A DNA stretch of 53,238 nt from Gamarada debralockiae (Eukaryota; Ascomycota; Leotiomycetes; Helotiales; Hyphodiscaceae): assembly GCA_002803225.1 (NCBI GenBank), contig NXFV01001218.1:1-53238 (forward strand). Reading direction: 5' to 3'. The position numbers and the translations under genes are program-made. Positions 1-10,419 of this stretch are shown piece by piece. The notes below the pieces were generated by a model. It searched no databases. It saw nothing but the letters and a program-made list of their open reading frames with translations, and had not been told where the DNA came from. Numbering within the stretch: position 1 is the first letter of the stretch; every line of letters begins with the position of its first letter.

Positions 1-360
1 CGGACCAAGCGTCTTCTCCTTGCCTTGTAGCGCTCGCTCGTACATCCTCTCGGCTTTGTCGAGCCTGCCTAGGCGCCTATAGAGGATGCCCAAGTTATTG
101 ACCGTCCCAAGGGTCGATGTATGGTCCTGACCAAGCGTCTTCTCGAAGCCTTGCAGCGCCCGCTCGTACATCCGCTCGGCTTCATCGAGCCTGCCCAGGT
201 TGGTGTAGAGGAGGCCCAAATTGTTGACCGTCTCAAGGGTCGATGTATGGTCTGGACCAAGCGCCTTCTCGTTGCCTTGCAGCGCACGCTCGTACATTTG
301 CTCCGCCTCATCGAGCTTGCCCAGGCGCTTATAGAGGATGCCCAAGTTGTTGTATACCCA
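1..360 (-). repeat. 126-bp tandem coding repeats (42-aa TPR units)
   Basis: Three consecutive units of 126 bp, about 42 residues each, encode the same TPR motif (NNLG.LY..LG.LDEAE.MYERALQG.EK.LG.DHTST). Units start near 1, 124 and 250 with the words accaagcg and cttctc. They are nearly identical at DNA level and the array runs off the left edge, so copy number is unknown. Confidence 0.9.
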
Positions 361-2507
361 TTCCATGCCATCATTTATAACCAAGCCATTTAATACAATA
401 TACGAACATCTTGCTGCATGCTGGAGAAGCCGTCGTTGTGTCAGCCAGGGCTGAATAGCCTCTTCTCCCGGGACATGGGATCCCACAAACTCCACTGCTA
501 CCCTAGCGAGATCGCAATCCCACTCTTGGTTTAAAACGTGAATTGTCCATGAGTGAACGCATCCGTGAATACTATATCCTCTTGACTCGATTAATCCCTG
601 CGAAGACGTGTCTAGTTCTACTAGCCCGTAATCACTTAGTACTCGCACTGCGCCGTGGAAGCTTAACTCGTCTTCAACAAGCTCTTGTATCCAGTCAGGG
701 TCCTCAGAATCGCCGTGCCGAAGAAGCTCAAACCAAAGATCCTGGTTATCAAAGTATGCCCACAAGTAGAGAAGCTTAGCCGAAAGTCTATTCCTTTTTT
801 CAATATAATTAAATGAAAGCTGCCATGTAGAGTATAGCGTTCGGTCTTCATACGAGCTTAGTTCAGGACTTGTTTTCTGGAGTTTTGCCCATGACTCCTT
901 GTACAAGCGAAGATAGTCTGATAAACTTATCGCCACTTGATTAAGATATGCTCCAGCAGTAGCTATTGCAAGAGGAAGCCCGTCTAATTCCTTAGCAAGT
1001 TTGATAGCGTCGGGATCTAGCATTGAATTTAGAGCTGCAGTACAAATATCTACAGTGTCCTTACCACTTCTTAGTCCTTCCCGTCTTGACACGTTTGACA
1101 AAATCTCAAGACTATCACGCACATCCTCTAGCTTACGAATCTGGATAGGATGACCAAACCCTACTTGCGATGACCGCGTTGTGATTATGATTGACCCTTG
1201 ATATGATTCAGGAAGGAAACTTCGGATATCCACGGCCGTCGGATCTGTGTTTCTAGATAATTTAGGGTTGTCGTAGTTGTCGTATATCATTAGCCATCGT
1301 GTATTGTTAGGCAAACTCAACCATGCCTTAACAGAATCTACTACCTCGTCGAGGTTTTCATTTGTATCCACGTTGCTAAGCCGACTAGCCGAGGGGTGTT
1401 CTCGTGATATCTGCCTTGCTACTTTAGCAAAACTCTGCTTTAAAGAATCCTTATCCTTGATGTTTAGCCAGAATATTGCTGAATAGCTGTCCTTATGCCG
1501 CTTTGCATATGCAACACTAAGTTGTGTCTTGCCGATTCCGCCTAGACCATGAAGAACAGCTATTCGGCGGGAGCCGTCACCGCTAAGTGCCCTGTGCATC
1601 TCTACGAGCTCTGCCTCTCTTGCCACAAAGTGTTCGACATCAGAAACATAAGAGAGACTAAAGGTAACCCGGAAGTCCTCGCGCTTCGTCCCTACTCTAG
1701 TCAGCTGCTTCTTAAAGCTCAGGTGCGCCTTTACTCTTGATAAGTGTTATCGACAGAAGAGAAGGACCTACCCTTTGAAGTCTTGTCGATCTCCTCTCTA
1801 AGTCGCTTCAATGCCTTCTCCCTCCCTTCGCCATAGATGAGCGGCATATTGACGTCGAAAATGCCTAGCAGCGAGTACGCCATATCTTCTTTACGAGTCG
1901 TCTCACGACTTTCTGCCCATGACATTCGCTCAGTGATGCCGAAATCAATTAACGGGCTTCCTCGAAGGGCTTTGACAGGAATTCCTGTTATCTCGCAAAT
2001 ATGTTGCTCTAAGGATGCCTTATTGCCTAGTAGCACCCCTTCTTTTGAGAAGAATCCAACTGATGCCGGCGCAATAAGCTCCTGTAAGGTCCAGCCTCGA
2101 GTGAACCATCTGCTCTTCCGAAATGTCGCTTCCCAGGGCCCGTTGGACTTCTCGTCCGTATCGAAGGGAGGTCTCGAAACATCTGATAGATAGACGTAGC
2201 ATTTAGTCGCATCCTGGTACCAGCGAAACATAGAGTTGATAGCCTCTGCGAGCTCGGTGCTATTTGATTTGTCGATACAGCAAGTGTCCACCCAGAAGTA
2301 TTGCAAGCCGTCGCGCCTAGCCTGTTCTCCGCAGAACTGTATCTTGCCGTAGCCCGCCATTTTCTTGCTAGTACCATCCGTCAGATCTGCCAAGGTGACC
2401 TCTTCCGCTTCCCATCTGTGCGAAAGTATAGCATACTCGGGAATGTCGTCGCCAAAGAACTGGGTCAGGCTGAACTCGCCATCATTGTTGTATGCTAGGA
2501 GACGCAT
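1..2507 (-). CDS. HET / NB-ARC / TPR NLR-like protein (3' end beyond window)
   Basis: Predicted fungal NLR for non-self recognition or heterokaryon incompatibility. Exon 1 (2507 to about 1772) encodes a HET domain: it starts MRLLAYNNDG and carries YAILSHRW, YFWVDTCCIDKS and RGWTLQELIAP. A short intron (about 1771-1696) changes frame; donor GTAGGT is clear, the acceptor is uncertain. Exon 2 then stays open to base 1. It begins with a linker, then P-loop GLGGIGKTQ (near 1540), Walker B-like WLMIYDNYD (near 1280), TTRS (near 1180) and GLPLA (near 985). Kinesin-light-chain-type TPRs follow from about 360 to the edge. I checked most of the open frame line by line and saw no stop. The HET domain is the effector, NB-ARC the switch and TPRs the ligand-sensing part by family knowledge. 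The HET part closely resembles that of the gene starting at 50862. Confidence 0.9.
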
Positions 2508-3323
2508 TATTCAGCCAGATTTGGGGGAGGGCCTAAAAGGAAGGGGTTCTCAGTAAGTATCGAGCCGTCGACTCGGCATGCATGCGAAGTTGTTTGTTGA
2601 GTTGGGAAAGGATATTGGTTTGAGGCGGGCGCACTCAGCTGAGCGGCAGCCTCGCGGCAATGGCAACGTTATGCATCACTGTAAGCGCGCAAGCCCTGCC
2701 AATCGCTAGGGCTCACCGCTGGAATTCAGGGATTCATAGCTGGCTCTCTAGGATATTCGAAATTTACGCTCGACCGAGCCATGATTTGTCCTTATCGCTA
2801 AGGAGCATCTCGAGGGAGACCGAAGCCGTCACTCATCGTTTGGACCCCGCAACTGCCCATGCTCTTCAGCGCGTATAGTATCTTGGTACAGTATGCGAGG
2901 AAGCACAAAGAGGATGAACCAGAGAACCAGAATAGCCAATTTGAACCTAGGGATCAGAGGACCAGCTAGAATCTGCCTTCGGTGGTGGTGTCCCAACTTG
3001 GGGCATTTTTGGATGTATTAATCTTAATCTTTGGGCAAACATCTCAGTCGAGTCAACAAATGCGGGAAAGGGCGGCTAGCACCGGGGCCGATGTGCCCTG
3101 GAGAAAGTAACTTAGGCTAATGCAAGGTCAACGGCTCAGTTAGCTAGCCATAATAGTACTAGTTCATCTATAAATATGGATCAACTTACGAATCACTAGA
3201 GTGCTAGCCTGCGGCTTGCACGAAGCCTTCGCACTTTCAGAAGAAAAAGGGCTAATGATTTAATAGCTCTTATGGCTGTAAAAGTGCCCCAAAAATTATC
3301 GAGATAATAGATCGATTAGGCGA

Positions 3324-3589
3324 TACGAAGGCGAGCGGCTTTGAAATCCGGACACGCCTAAGCGAGAGCCAAGAACACCAAAATCTCGATGTTTTCAAAT
3401 TCGCATAGAAAATCAACCTAAAATAAGAAATTCTCAAGTAAGGACTTGTAAGATAGAGGAGAAGCAGTTCTCTTGTTGCATATTAATTTTGGGTGAATTA
3501 AATTTGAGGGGAATTTATTATCGCGACCGTAGGTAGGGGGTGTCCCTAGCGAAACGGGCATCCGGATTTCAAGACCGTCCGCCTTCGTA
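3324..3589. mobile_element. TA-flanked MITE (Tc1/mariner-like)
   Basis: Inverted repeats of 26 bp lie at 3326-3351 and 3562-3587, both starting CGAAGGCG and ending TTGAAATCCGG. They differ at four positions, all transitions. The dinucleotide TA abuts both outer ends (3324-3325 and 3588-3589), as expected for a Tc1/mariner target duplication. About 210 bp of AT-rich DNA without a coding frame lies between. I infer a non-autonomous element. Its TIR differs from that of the transposase-bearing element at 30645, so that element is unlikely to be its mobiliser. Confidence 0.7.
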
Positions 3590-3621
3590 CAATCATAAGG
3601 GATAAAATGTGTAACCCCGGA

Positions 3622-3755
3622 GTGGACTAACTTATACCCGGTTTTGAAAGTTTCTGGTAAGCTTTTCGAAGCCCCTTCTTCTTCTTAGCAAGCTAAGAAG
3701 TACGAAGGCATTTGTGTTCGGAACTGAAGCGATTTCGAATTCTACTGTACCATAG
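3622..3755. repeat. Dispersed repeat, copy 1 (upstream of the NLR gene)
   Basis: This segment matches about 51489-51597. Shared words include cttagcaagctaagaagtac, acgaaggca, gaactgaag and gatttcgaa followed by ctctactgta or a close variant. The core contains the perfect inverted repeat CTTAGC-AA-GCTAAG. Copy 1 has about 20 extra bases before that palindrome. Function unknown. Confidence 0.75.
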
Positions 3756-4710
3756 CTATTTTAAAGTGTAAGTACCTATTCATGTTGACCATTACGGCTC
3801 CTTCATGTAAATATCTCACGGAGCTGTTTATCTGTACCTATGGCATTCAGACTTGATCAAGGGCTCCAACAATGAAGCATTCGATGACATCATTTAGCCT
3901 TTTGAAAAGTTCTCTACACCCACCATTATATCTCCATCATAACGACTTTGGTCTAGACAAATTGGACGGCCTGAAAGCACGTGATTCCTGCCAAATTCCA
4001 ACCCTGGAGTCAAGAATCATCGTCAGTTGATGCAGACGGTGCAGGTCTTGAAGCTGCATCTTTGATGCTTTGCAGAATCGACCCAATAGCCAGTGTTGTG
4101 TCCTGCGACAGTGAGAAACATGAAAGCTTTTTGTGAGGCTACTAAGGGGCAAGGAGCGGCCAGCGTTGCTCATGGTGGGAATGTGCATGAGAGGACGTCA
4201 GACATATGGCATCATGTGCCGACGAATGGTGTCTCGCCTTTGAAGTTCGTGATGAGCAGATGATGCAAGAAGTCGGTGAAGAAAGATAGCCGGTAGCGAT
4301 TCTTGGCTGATTAAAGTTGTGAAAAGATATACGATGGCGGTAATGGCTGGGCTGATGAAGTTCGGAGCTTGCAAAAGCATATCACGAGAACAGCCCATTG
4401 CGGAAGGACGCGTGGTTGTGCGCGGCCTTTGTGTAGTGCTCTAGTTGAGCAAAATCAAAGTCTATGCATGACTAGGTGATAAAAGGGATGTGGTTTGTGC
4501 GGGTGGATTATCCCGGTATCAGAGTGGAATAAGTACAAATCGGCCAAGGAGCTGGCGTCCCAGGCACTTACCGTCGAGCCAATCGGAAAAAATGACGTTG
4601 GCAACTGAACAAAGGAGAGAAGGGCGCGGGTAGAGAGGGACGAAGGGTGAAGTTGGAAAAGGTGGACTATTTTTTAGTGTTGGAGAGCTTTTCTGCAACG
4701 ATCATAACCA

Positions 4711-7095
4711 TCAACCGAGTACAATATCTATCTCTGCAAGATCTTTTTCGTCCCATAGACCCCTCTCAACTCTGCCAATTCCCATCCTTTCTGCAACGTT
4801 GTCTGATCGCCGACGGATAAACATAACATTGTAATACCGATATATTTCATCACTAGATTCCCGGGCCTTATGCGTCTCCCACTGGTATAGCTGATGATGC
4901 ATAACATCATGGGAACCGTTATGGCAGCTGCACTCACCAGCAGAGAGTGCTATCACTTCTATCACAGACTCTTTGTCATTTATTAAAAGGCCAATGCGTG
5001 CAGCAATAGCCTTTGACGCAGCGAGGGTCTCAATGGCGATCTCCTTATTGACGACGTTTGCCGTCATTGTCCCAACCTGTATCTTCTCCTCGAGCGATAA
5101 TAGCTGAAAATTAGGGACCAAGGGAAAGAAAGGCTCACCGCCCGTCAAGTCACAGTATCTTAGTCCGGAACTCGCACCTAGGCGCAGAAATCTTCTCTTC
5201 ACCCGGCCGAGAATCGTGGGTAATTGAGCGGAGTCGCTCTCAGACGGGTATAAAATGTCATTCAACGAATATATCGGGCATTTGTACATCGGCGAATCTT
5301 CTCTTGCATCTTTTGTTGTATACGCATGACCGTTCGGAGTATACTTTCGTATCCAAGGTGGAGGAGGTTCCGCATCAATGTTCGCCTCGTAGTGTCTGAA
5401 GCCATTGTAGCAATTGAGAATCGGTCTAACTCCTAGCGGAGGTGTCATTGACTTATTGATTTGTCGATACCAGCGGACGAGGGGAGAAATTCCGAGCCGA
5501 CTTGTCTCGCCCTCCGTTATACGACGGATAGTCTCTTTCGACTCCTTGGGCACATCTCGGAATAACGGCCCATCAAGGAGTCTTGGACACATCCTCTCCT
5601 CAACGACGACGAGATGTGTTGCCATCTCCCAAGCTCGAAAGTTGATATTGCCCTTCCATCTAGCCCAAGACCACGTAGGTACAGGAGCGATCTCTCCTTT
5701 CTGAAATCGATCTTGAAGAAATGGGTCGGCCGGTTCCCAGAGCAGAGCAATATCGAACCATAACTCAGGCATCCCAAATAAGAACCCTCCCGGAAAATGA
5801 GACTCAAGGTGGCCTAGAATACCAGAAAATGCGGCCACGCAATCGGAAGGGAAAGTAAGCTCTCTTTGGGCGAATCCCGATGCTAGAGACGAGAGGTAAA
5901 TCAAACTAGGCCATGGTGGAGACAGAAGAGGCTGAAATTGTCTCCAGTGGGACGCTGAAGCATGGTGGAAGTCCTGCTGCCAGAATTGCTCATGACATCT
6001 CCAAAAGACTATTCCAGCACTGAATATGATGGTCTTTGGAGAGAAGAGCTTCTCCTGGAAGGTCCACCCTCTCGTGTCCCAAGCACCTTTATTGAACGGA
6101 TCTTCCTCAAGTCCTACTCCTGCAAGTATTGAGTACGTCTCGTCACAATACCAAAGATTGCTATGCACATGATCGCGATTGGTATCCGAATCCCAAGCTA
6201 TTAGACCATCTGCAGCTGTTCCGTCTGCTGCTATTACGGTATACCTCGCAGAGGCATAAATCTGACACATTCTCTTAAGCTGGGCCTCTTTGTGGTAATG
6301 ATCGTCCTGAACGATGCAATACCGATCCACCCACAAATATCGTTCGCCCATGGTCTCCACAAACTCCATGGTACTTCTGACCGTAAGAGGTGGGTTGAAA
6401 AGGTGTGGATTGTCTAATGCCCCTTCCTGCATGAGCATCTCCAGGCGAGACTTCCGACAGTCAAGGGTGTCATGTACTTGTCCCCAGACATAGCTGAGGG
6501 ACACATAAGTAGTGTCAACAGTCTCCATGACAAGTCGGCGCTCTTTCAAATCCAAAAGATACAAGTCTTTCGCAGATGATAATTGGCTCAAATCCTTCCT
6601 CTTGCACATTTCATGGGATTGTTCACATTCTTCAAGGCAAAGTCGGAGTTGCTCAAGGTTGGAAGTCCAGGAGTGCTGTGCCCTCAGAAGACCAGGAGAA
6701 GTACGATTTTCATTTTTGAATGCCGTCAACCAAATTCCATCAAGAGCCGTTCGTCCAGGGTCCTCTCTCACTAGAGCAACTCGTAATCCTTGCGAAACCT
6801 CTGGCGGGAAACGCCCTCGTAAGATCCTCGCAAAGAAGGTCTCTACCTCAATGGTGACTTCTGGTTTATTATCGCCGACCCTATTGTTGTTGAATCGTTC
6901 GTCGATTAACCTCAGCTTCGAAGCAAGCTTCAGACAACATGGGCATTGATATTTCTCGTGACATTGCTCACAAGTGACTCTCTGAGGTAGCCAGGTGTCA
7001 ATGTAAACATTTATCTCTGAATCGTGCAGGAGCGAGTTCACTGCTCGCTCGCAGATATTACAAGCTCCATCATGAGAGAACTTCACTCCCTTCAT
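4711..7095 (-). CDS. HET-domain protein, single exon, 794 aa
   Basis: Heterokaryon-incompatibility family protein of the long stand-alone type. The first ~55 residues are rich in cysteine (CNIC, CEQCHEKYQCPCC), suggesting a small zinc-binding module. The HET domain starts near residue 190 with YVSLSYVWGQ, then ERYLWVDRYCIVQDD, QIYASARYTVIAADG and DTRGWTFQEKLFSP. The C-terminus ends ERMGIGRVERGLWDEKD and IVLG, the usual close of this family, so the gene looks full length. Start is the ATG at 7095, preceding the cysteine-rich module; no intron is needed. The usual small residue and Leu before CIVQDD are replaced by Arg-Tyr. In the family the HET domain triggers cell death or growth arrest after allorecognition; the trigger here is unknown. 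Confidence 0.92.
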   Translation of the reverse strand: MKGVKFSHDGACNICERAVNSLLHDSEINVYIDTWLPQRVTCEQCHEKYQCPCCLKLASKLRLIDERFNNNRVGDNKPEVTIEVETFFARILRGRFPPEVSQGLRVALVREDPGRTALDGIWLTAFKNENRTSPGLLRAQHSWTSNLEQLRLCLEECEQSHEMCKRKDLSQLSSAKDLYLLDLKERRLVMETVDTTYVSLSYVWGQVHDTLDCRKSRLEMLMQEGALDNPHLFNPPLTVRSTMEFVETMGERYLWVDRYCIVQDDHYHKEAQLKRMCQIYASARYTVIAADGTAADGLIAWDSDTNRDHVHSNLWYCDETYSILAGVGLEEDPFNKGAWDTRGWTFQEKLFSPKTIIFSAGIVFWRCHEQFWQQDFHHASASHWRQFQPLLSPPWPSLIYLSSLASGFAQRELTFPSDCVAAFSGILGHLESHFPGGFLFGMPELWFDIALLWEPADPFLQDRFQKGEIAPVPTWSWARWKGNINFRAWEMATHLVVVEERMCPRLLDGPLFRDVPKESKETIRRITEGETSRLGISPLVRWYRQINKSMTPPLGVRPILNCYNGFRHYEANIDAEPPPPWIRKYTPNGHAYTTKDAREDSPMYKCPIYSLNDILYPSESDSAQLPTILGRVKRRFLRLGASSGLRYCDLTGGEPFFPLVPNFQLLSLEEKIQVGTMTANVVNKEIAIETLAASKAIAARIGLLINDKESVIEVIALSAGECSCHNGSHDVMHHQLYQWETHKARESSDEIYRYYNVMFIRRRSDNVAERMGIGRVERGLWDEKDLAEIDIVLG

Positions 7096-8218
7096 GGGGA
7101 TCTAGATCAGGTTGTGAGCTAAGGTAGTGCAGAATGCGATGTGTCGTTTTAACACCACTGCTCGAAAAGAGCGGGGCTTGAATACTTGCAGCCTCAGGTA
7201 AGGCAATTTTTTACTCCGTTCTTTTCTCAACTGTAAAATTCAGGAAAAGATTCTTGGGGTTGTAAGAATTTGGTAACAAGCTTCCAGATGAAGACACCAA
7301 CAATGGAGACGAAGCAATACCCCGATAGCCTTTCACTGCAGCAAGCTGGATAGCAAAGCCCGTCCGTGGACTTACCGTTTGGGTTGCTGAACCACAGAGT
7401 AGTGGCGCAGCCTGAGGCATAAGCACACGATTGAGCCGAAGTTGAGCCAGGTCACGAATAGGCACAGACCAGGATAATATTGAGTGGATTGCGAATACGA
7501 AGTTTGCAGAGTACTGAGTTGTGAGATCTCAGGGTATTCTCTTTCGACCAGAACCTTAAAGTCCTCTCTACTATGATCTCGAACATCTACCCTAAGCTAG
7601 GGATATATACAATTCTTTTGAGCATCCCAATTTTTATAAGCAAATGAACGATTAGGGACGACAATGTTGGCGGAATTAGCTATACACCTTAGCGAGTAAA
7701 CAAAGTTTGGAGGCGGACATGAAAATGGAGCTTCCCCGCGTAGCCAATCATGAGAAGGTTCTGTCTCCAGAAATTCCAAAACTTTCTACACAACTGCCAA
7801 AAATCCACCGTTGTGATTGGTGCGCCTCACATGTTGTGCCACACAAAGTGGTCTGAGCTAGCAAGGTTCTTCCTCGATTGATTTCTTTGACAGCATCTCA
7901 CCCCATCACCTCCGCAATGCAACATACTCCCATTTCCCTTGCTTCTCAACCCAGATTCAACGCCAGACCATCAACCCATGTACAAATAACACGATCAATC
8001 CAACCTGATTACTTGATTCAGCTGCAGGATTCACGTAGCCGTATAGCTGGCATGCCGTACAAGTACAATCACATTTCCTCGAACGCGTTAAGCTTCCCTT
8101 CCAGTTGCATTGCTATGCCCTGATCTTATCCCCAAGCCAATCAGAGATCTCCACATGCAACCACCCCAGCACCCATATCGCATGCTCCCAGCACCAACCC
8201 GATCTACATCGCCAAAAC
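7096..8218. other. Intergenic, no recognised gene
   Basis: Contains the upstream region of the HET gene starting at 7095. Short frames at 7211-7465 (minus), 7597-7779 (minus) and 7878-8123 (plus) have no recognisable domain and look like chance openings. Confidence 0.5.
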
Positions 8219-8584
8219 TCACAAAGCTTTTCTCACATCCCAGCTTCTCAACACCATCCTCGCTTGTCCGTTCAGAAAGTGATCTTGCTCCGTATGAAGA
8301 ACCAAGCATGATGTCTTAATCTTCCCCACGAAATACTCAAGAGTATACTGATTAATCATCCTCAAGAATTCCGGCACCGACTCCTTTCCAGACGTCCAGT
8401 TGCCATTCAGGAGATCACAGCGAGCCGCAAGATTGGTGTAGACGGAGAGGTTGAGGAGTGGGGAGGTGACTGAGTCGTAGTGGTTTAAATTCAGTATTGG
8501 AGCCAAGCTGGGTGCAATCCTCGTGATGAAGCACCAAAGTCGAACATCCCCTAGGGAGTGGGTCTGAGATATGAGATGAACCAC
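8219..8584 (-). pseudogene. Alpha/beta-hydrolase C-terminal relic
   Basis: A minus-strand frame encodes LLNGNWTSGKES, then FLRMINQYTLE, then SCLVLHTEQDHFLNGQAR. The last part resembles the strand carrying the catalytic Asp of fungal alpha/beta hydrolases of the type at the right end of this window (there LFVTSAQDDLFFEGQQ). No N-terminal half, nucleophile elbow or catalytic His region is visible nearby, so this is a fragment. It is a different paralogue from the 52-53 kb copy. Confidence 0.55.
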
Positions 8585-9250
8585 TTATGAGCGGGATAGG
8601 GGGATACACATGGAGAACAACACAAGTAACTTTCCCAAGATCCGCAGCCAGTGGAATTAAGGGAGTTGTTACCTAGTAAATAGTGAAAAGGAAGATGATC
8701 AACTTTGATTTAGTCCATTAATCCAGCCGCTCTGATCAATATAGAGTAATATACCGCTATAATGGAGATAGCACACTCGCAATAATTACTGAGGCCAAGA
8801 GGTTGACGCCGATTACTAGTCATGAGTCTACCTCCGTGAGGATGGTGGGGAGCTTCGACAGAAACATTTGGGCTTCACGAAGTTGAACCCCGAGCTTGAA
8901 GAGAGGCCACTCGGCTGAAGACAAGCATATTGGGAGAGGATTGAGTATGAGAATTCAGAAATTGCGGCCTTCCCTCTGGCATGCTTTCCAGCACTCGAGA
9001 AATAAAGTGTAATCTTTGTCCAGAGCCAGGCTGGCAGCATCTCCCCAAATTCGCACCTTCCATCGAAACAATTCTCCCTTCAAACCCAAGTATCTCACGC
9101 TCCGTATCACATTCAACACATGTGCCAATCCGGTTGTAGGTAGCGGTCTTCCATTGAATAGCTATCATTCAAGAACCCGCAAAGCCCATGTGCTCATCCA
9201 TGCATGACCCAAACCACAAGAAAACCCAAAGCAAAAGTCCATCCATCCCC
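8585..9250. other. Intergenic downstream of RPL24
   Basis: No recognisable coding region. Frames at 8828-9207 on both strands lack known motifs. The part next to 9250 is expected to hold the RPL24 3' UTR. Confidence 0.5.
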
Positions 9251-9932
9251 TTAGCGGCTCGTGGCCTGGACCTTCTTTGGCGCACCCTTAGCTCCCTGCT
9301 TTCCTACAATTCGTCCAGTCTGTCCCTTTGCTGCAGAAGCGGCACTCTTCGCCTTCTCAGCCTTCTTCGCGCTCTGTGCCGCGGCACGCTTCTCCTTGCC
9401 CTCCTTGATTGCTGCTGCGCGGGCAGCGGAACGGGCCTCGGGTCGCTGGGATCGTCGCTCTTTAATCACATCGAGAGAGGCACCGACGATGGCACGTTGG
9501 GACTTGACTGTGCGGCGCGAGCGCTTCTTGGCAACTTCCTGTTGATCGCAGAAGCATTAGCATCCAGTTCATCTTCCCATCACTTCCATTTCCAACTTCA
9601 AGGTCCCAGATTATGCTATACCTCAGAGATACCCTTCTTGTGTTGTCTTCGGAAAAGGACGGTCCATGCAATGCGACGAGGGTTCTTGCGCTGGAGGAAG
9701 AGGGATTCGGTCTTTCCATTTTGAAATCGGAAGATCTTGCTATCACCACGGACGTAGAGCTTGCCCTGTAAACCAAAAAAATCAGCATATATTCTTTCAT
9801 GTGCCATTCCCTCTCCTTTCGATGCCCTTGAGTATCTCAATCGTTCGCCACCTCGTCGACGCGGAATTTGGGAAGCCGTACCTTTCCAGGGTAGATCTTC
9901 TCGCCGGAGAAGGTATCGTCGTAGGTACGCAT
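9251..9932 (-). CDS. RPL24: 60S ribosomal protein L24 (eL24)
   Basis: Structural protein of the large ribosomal subunit. Three exons: 9932-9882 ([17 protein letters not shown]), 9765-9622 ([18 protein letters not shown] to [10 protein letters not shown]) and 9538-9251 ([20 protein letters not shown] to the Lys/Ala-rich tail ending TSR-stop). Introns are 116 and 83 nt with GT-AG ends, and the sum is 483 nt, giving 160 aa, the usual fungal length. The basic Ala/Lys-rich C-terminal helix is typical of eL24. It is transcribed divergently from TRM44, the start codons being 487 bp apart. No defect seen. Confidence 0.97.
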
Positions 9933-10419
9933 ATTAGCTGTTGCGTAGGTATCCGCCGACTGTGTTGGTTGTCGATTCAATGGCTACCCAGGTCGTTCTG
10001 TGGGTAGAAGTTGTTGTCGTTGATCTCGTCACTAAAATTGAGAAAGTCGCGAAAGTGCAAGTTCGTGGGCGCTACGTCTCGCTTAGATTCCGAAAAGAGA
10101 TTAGCGTTAGCCCTAACAAATATGCTGGGTGACCTTCAGAGAGCAAACCTCAGCCTCATCGACATGACAAGAAATGAACATACGATTGAGATGCCCCAGG
10201 AATGGTTGGAATACAAGCTGTTCCAGGCCAAATTCAGAGATATTTCGATGTTATAGTGTCATCAGTCAACCTCGAACCAACTTCCATGATCACGTGATTG
10301 GAGCAAACGCTTTACAGTTCCGCCGTTCGACCACGTCCTCCCTCAGTAAGCGTCGATACTCCATCTCCAGGGCTCAAGTTCGATATTCAAGTACTATTCA
10401 GTCGAAATCCTACGCCAAA
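9933..10419. promoter_or_regulatory. Shared divergent promoter region RPL24 / TRM44
   Basis: The only upstream DNA of both RPL24 (minus, ATG at 9932) and TRM44 (plus, chosen ATG at 10420). The TRM44 frame stays open back to 10174, but the amino acids before Met 10420 look like translated leader rather than protein. I cannot name individual factor sites. Confidence 0.6.

Larger units (their letters stand above)
2508..4710. other. Intergenic region upstream of the NLR gene
   Basis: No convincing gene. Short open frames near 3937-4188 and 4198-4398 (minus) match nothing I know. The stretch holds a TA-flanked MITE (3324-3589) and a copy of a repeat also found near 51.5 kb (about 3622-3755). It must also contain the promoter of the gene starting at 2507. 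Confidence 0.6.

Noticed and set aside
69..393. Open frames antisense to or out of phase with the TPR repeats
   Set aside because: They are products of the repeated composition of the NLR gene; the true frame is the minus-strand one that continues from the P-loop.
9188..9724. 178-codon plus-strand frame over RPL24
   Set aside because: Antisense to exons 2 and 3 of RPL24; Leu/Ser-rich composition is a mirror of the Lys/Ala-rich ribosomal protein.
10174..10419. N-terminal extension of TRM44
   Set aside because: Open but without family-like sequence; the ATG at 10420 gives the expected protein start. Kept only as a possible alternative.
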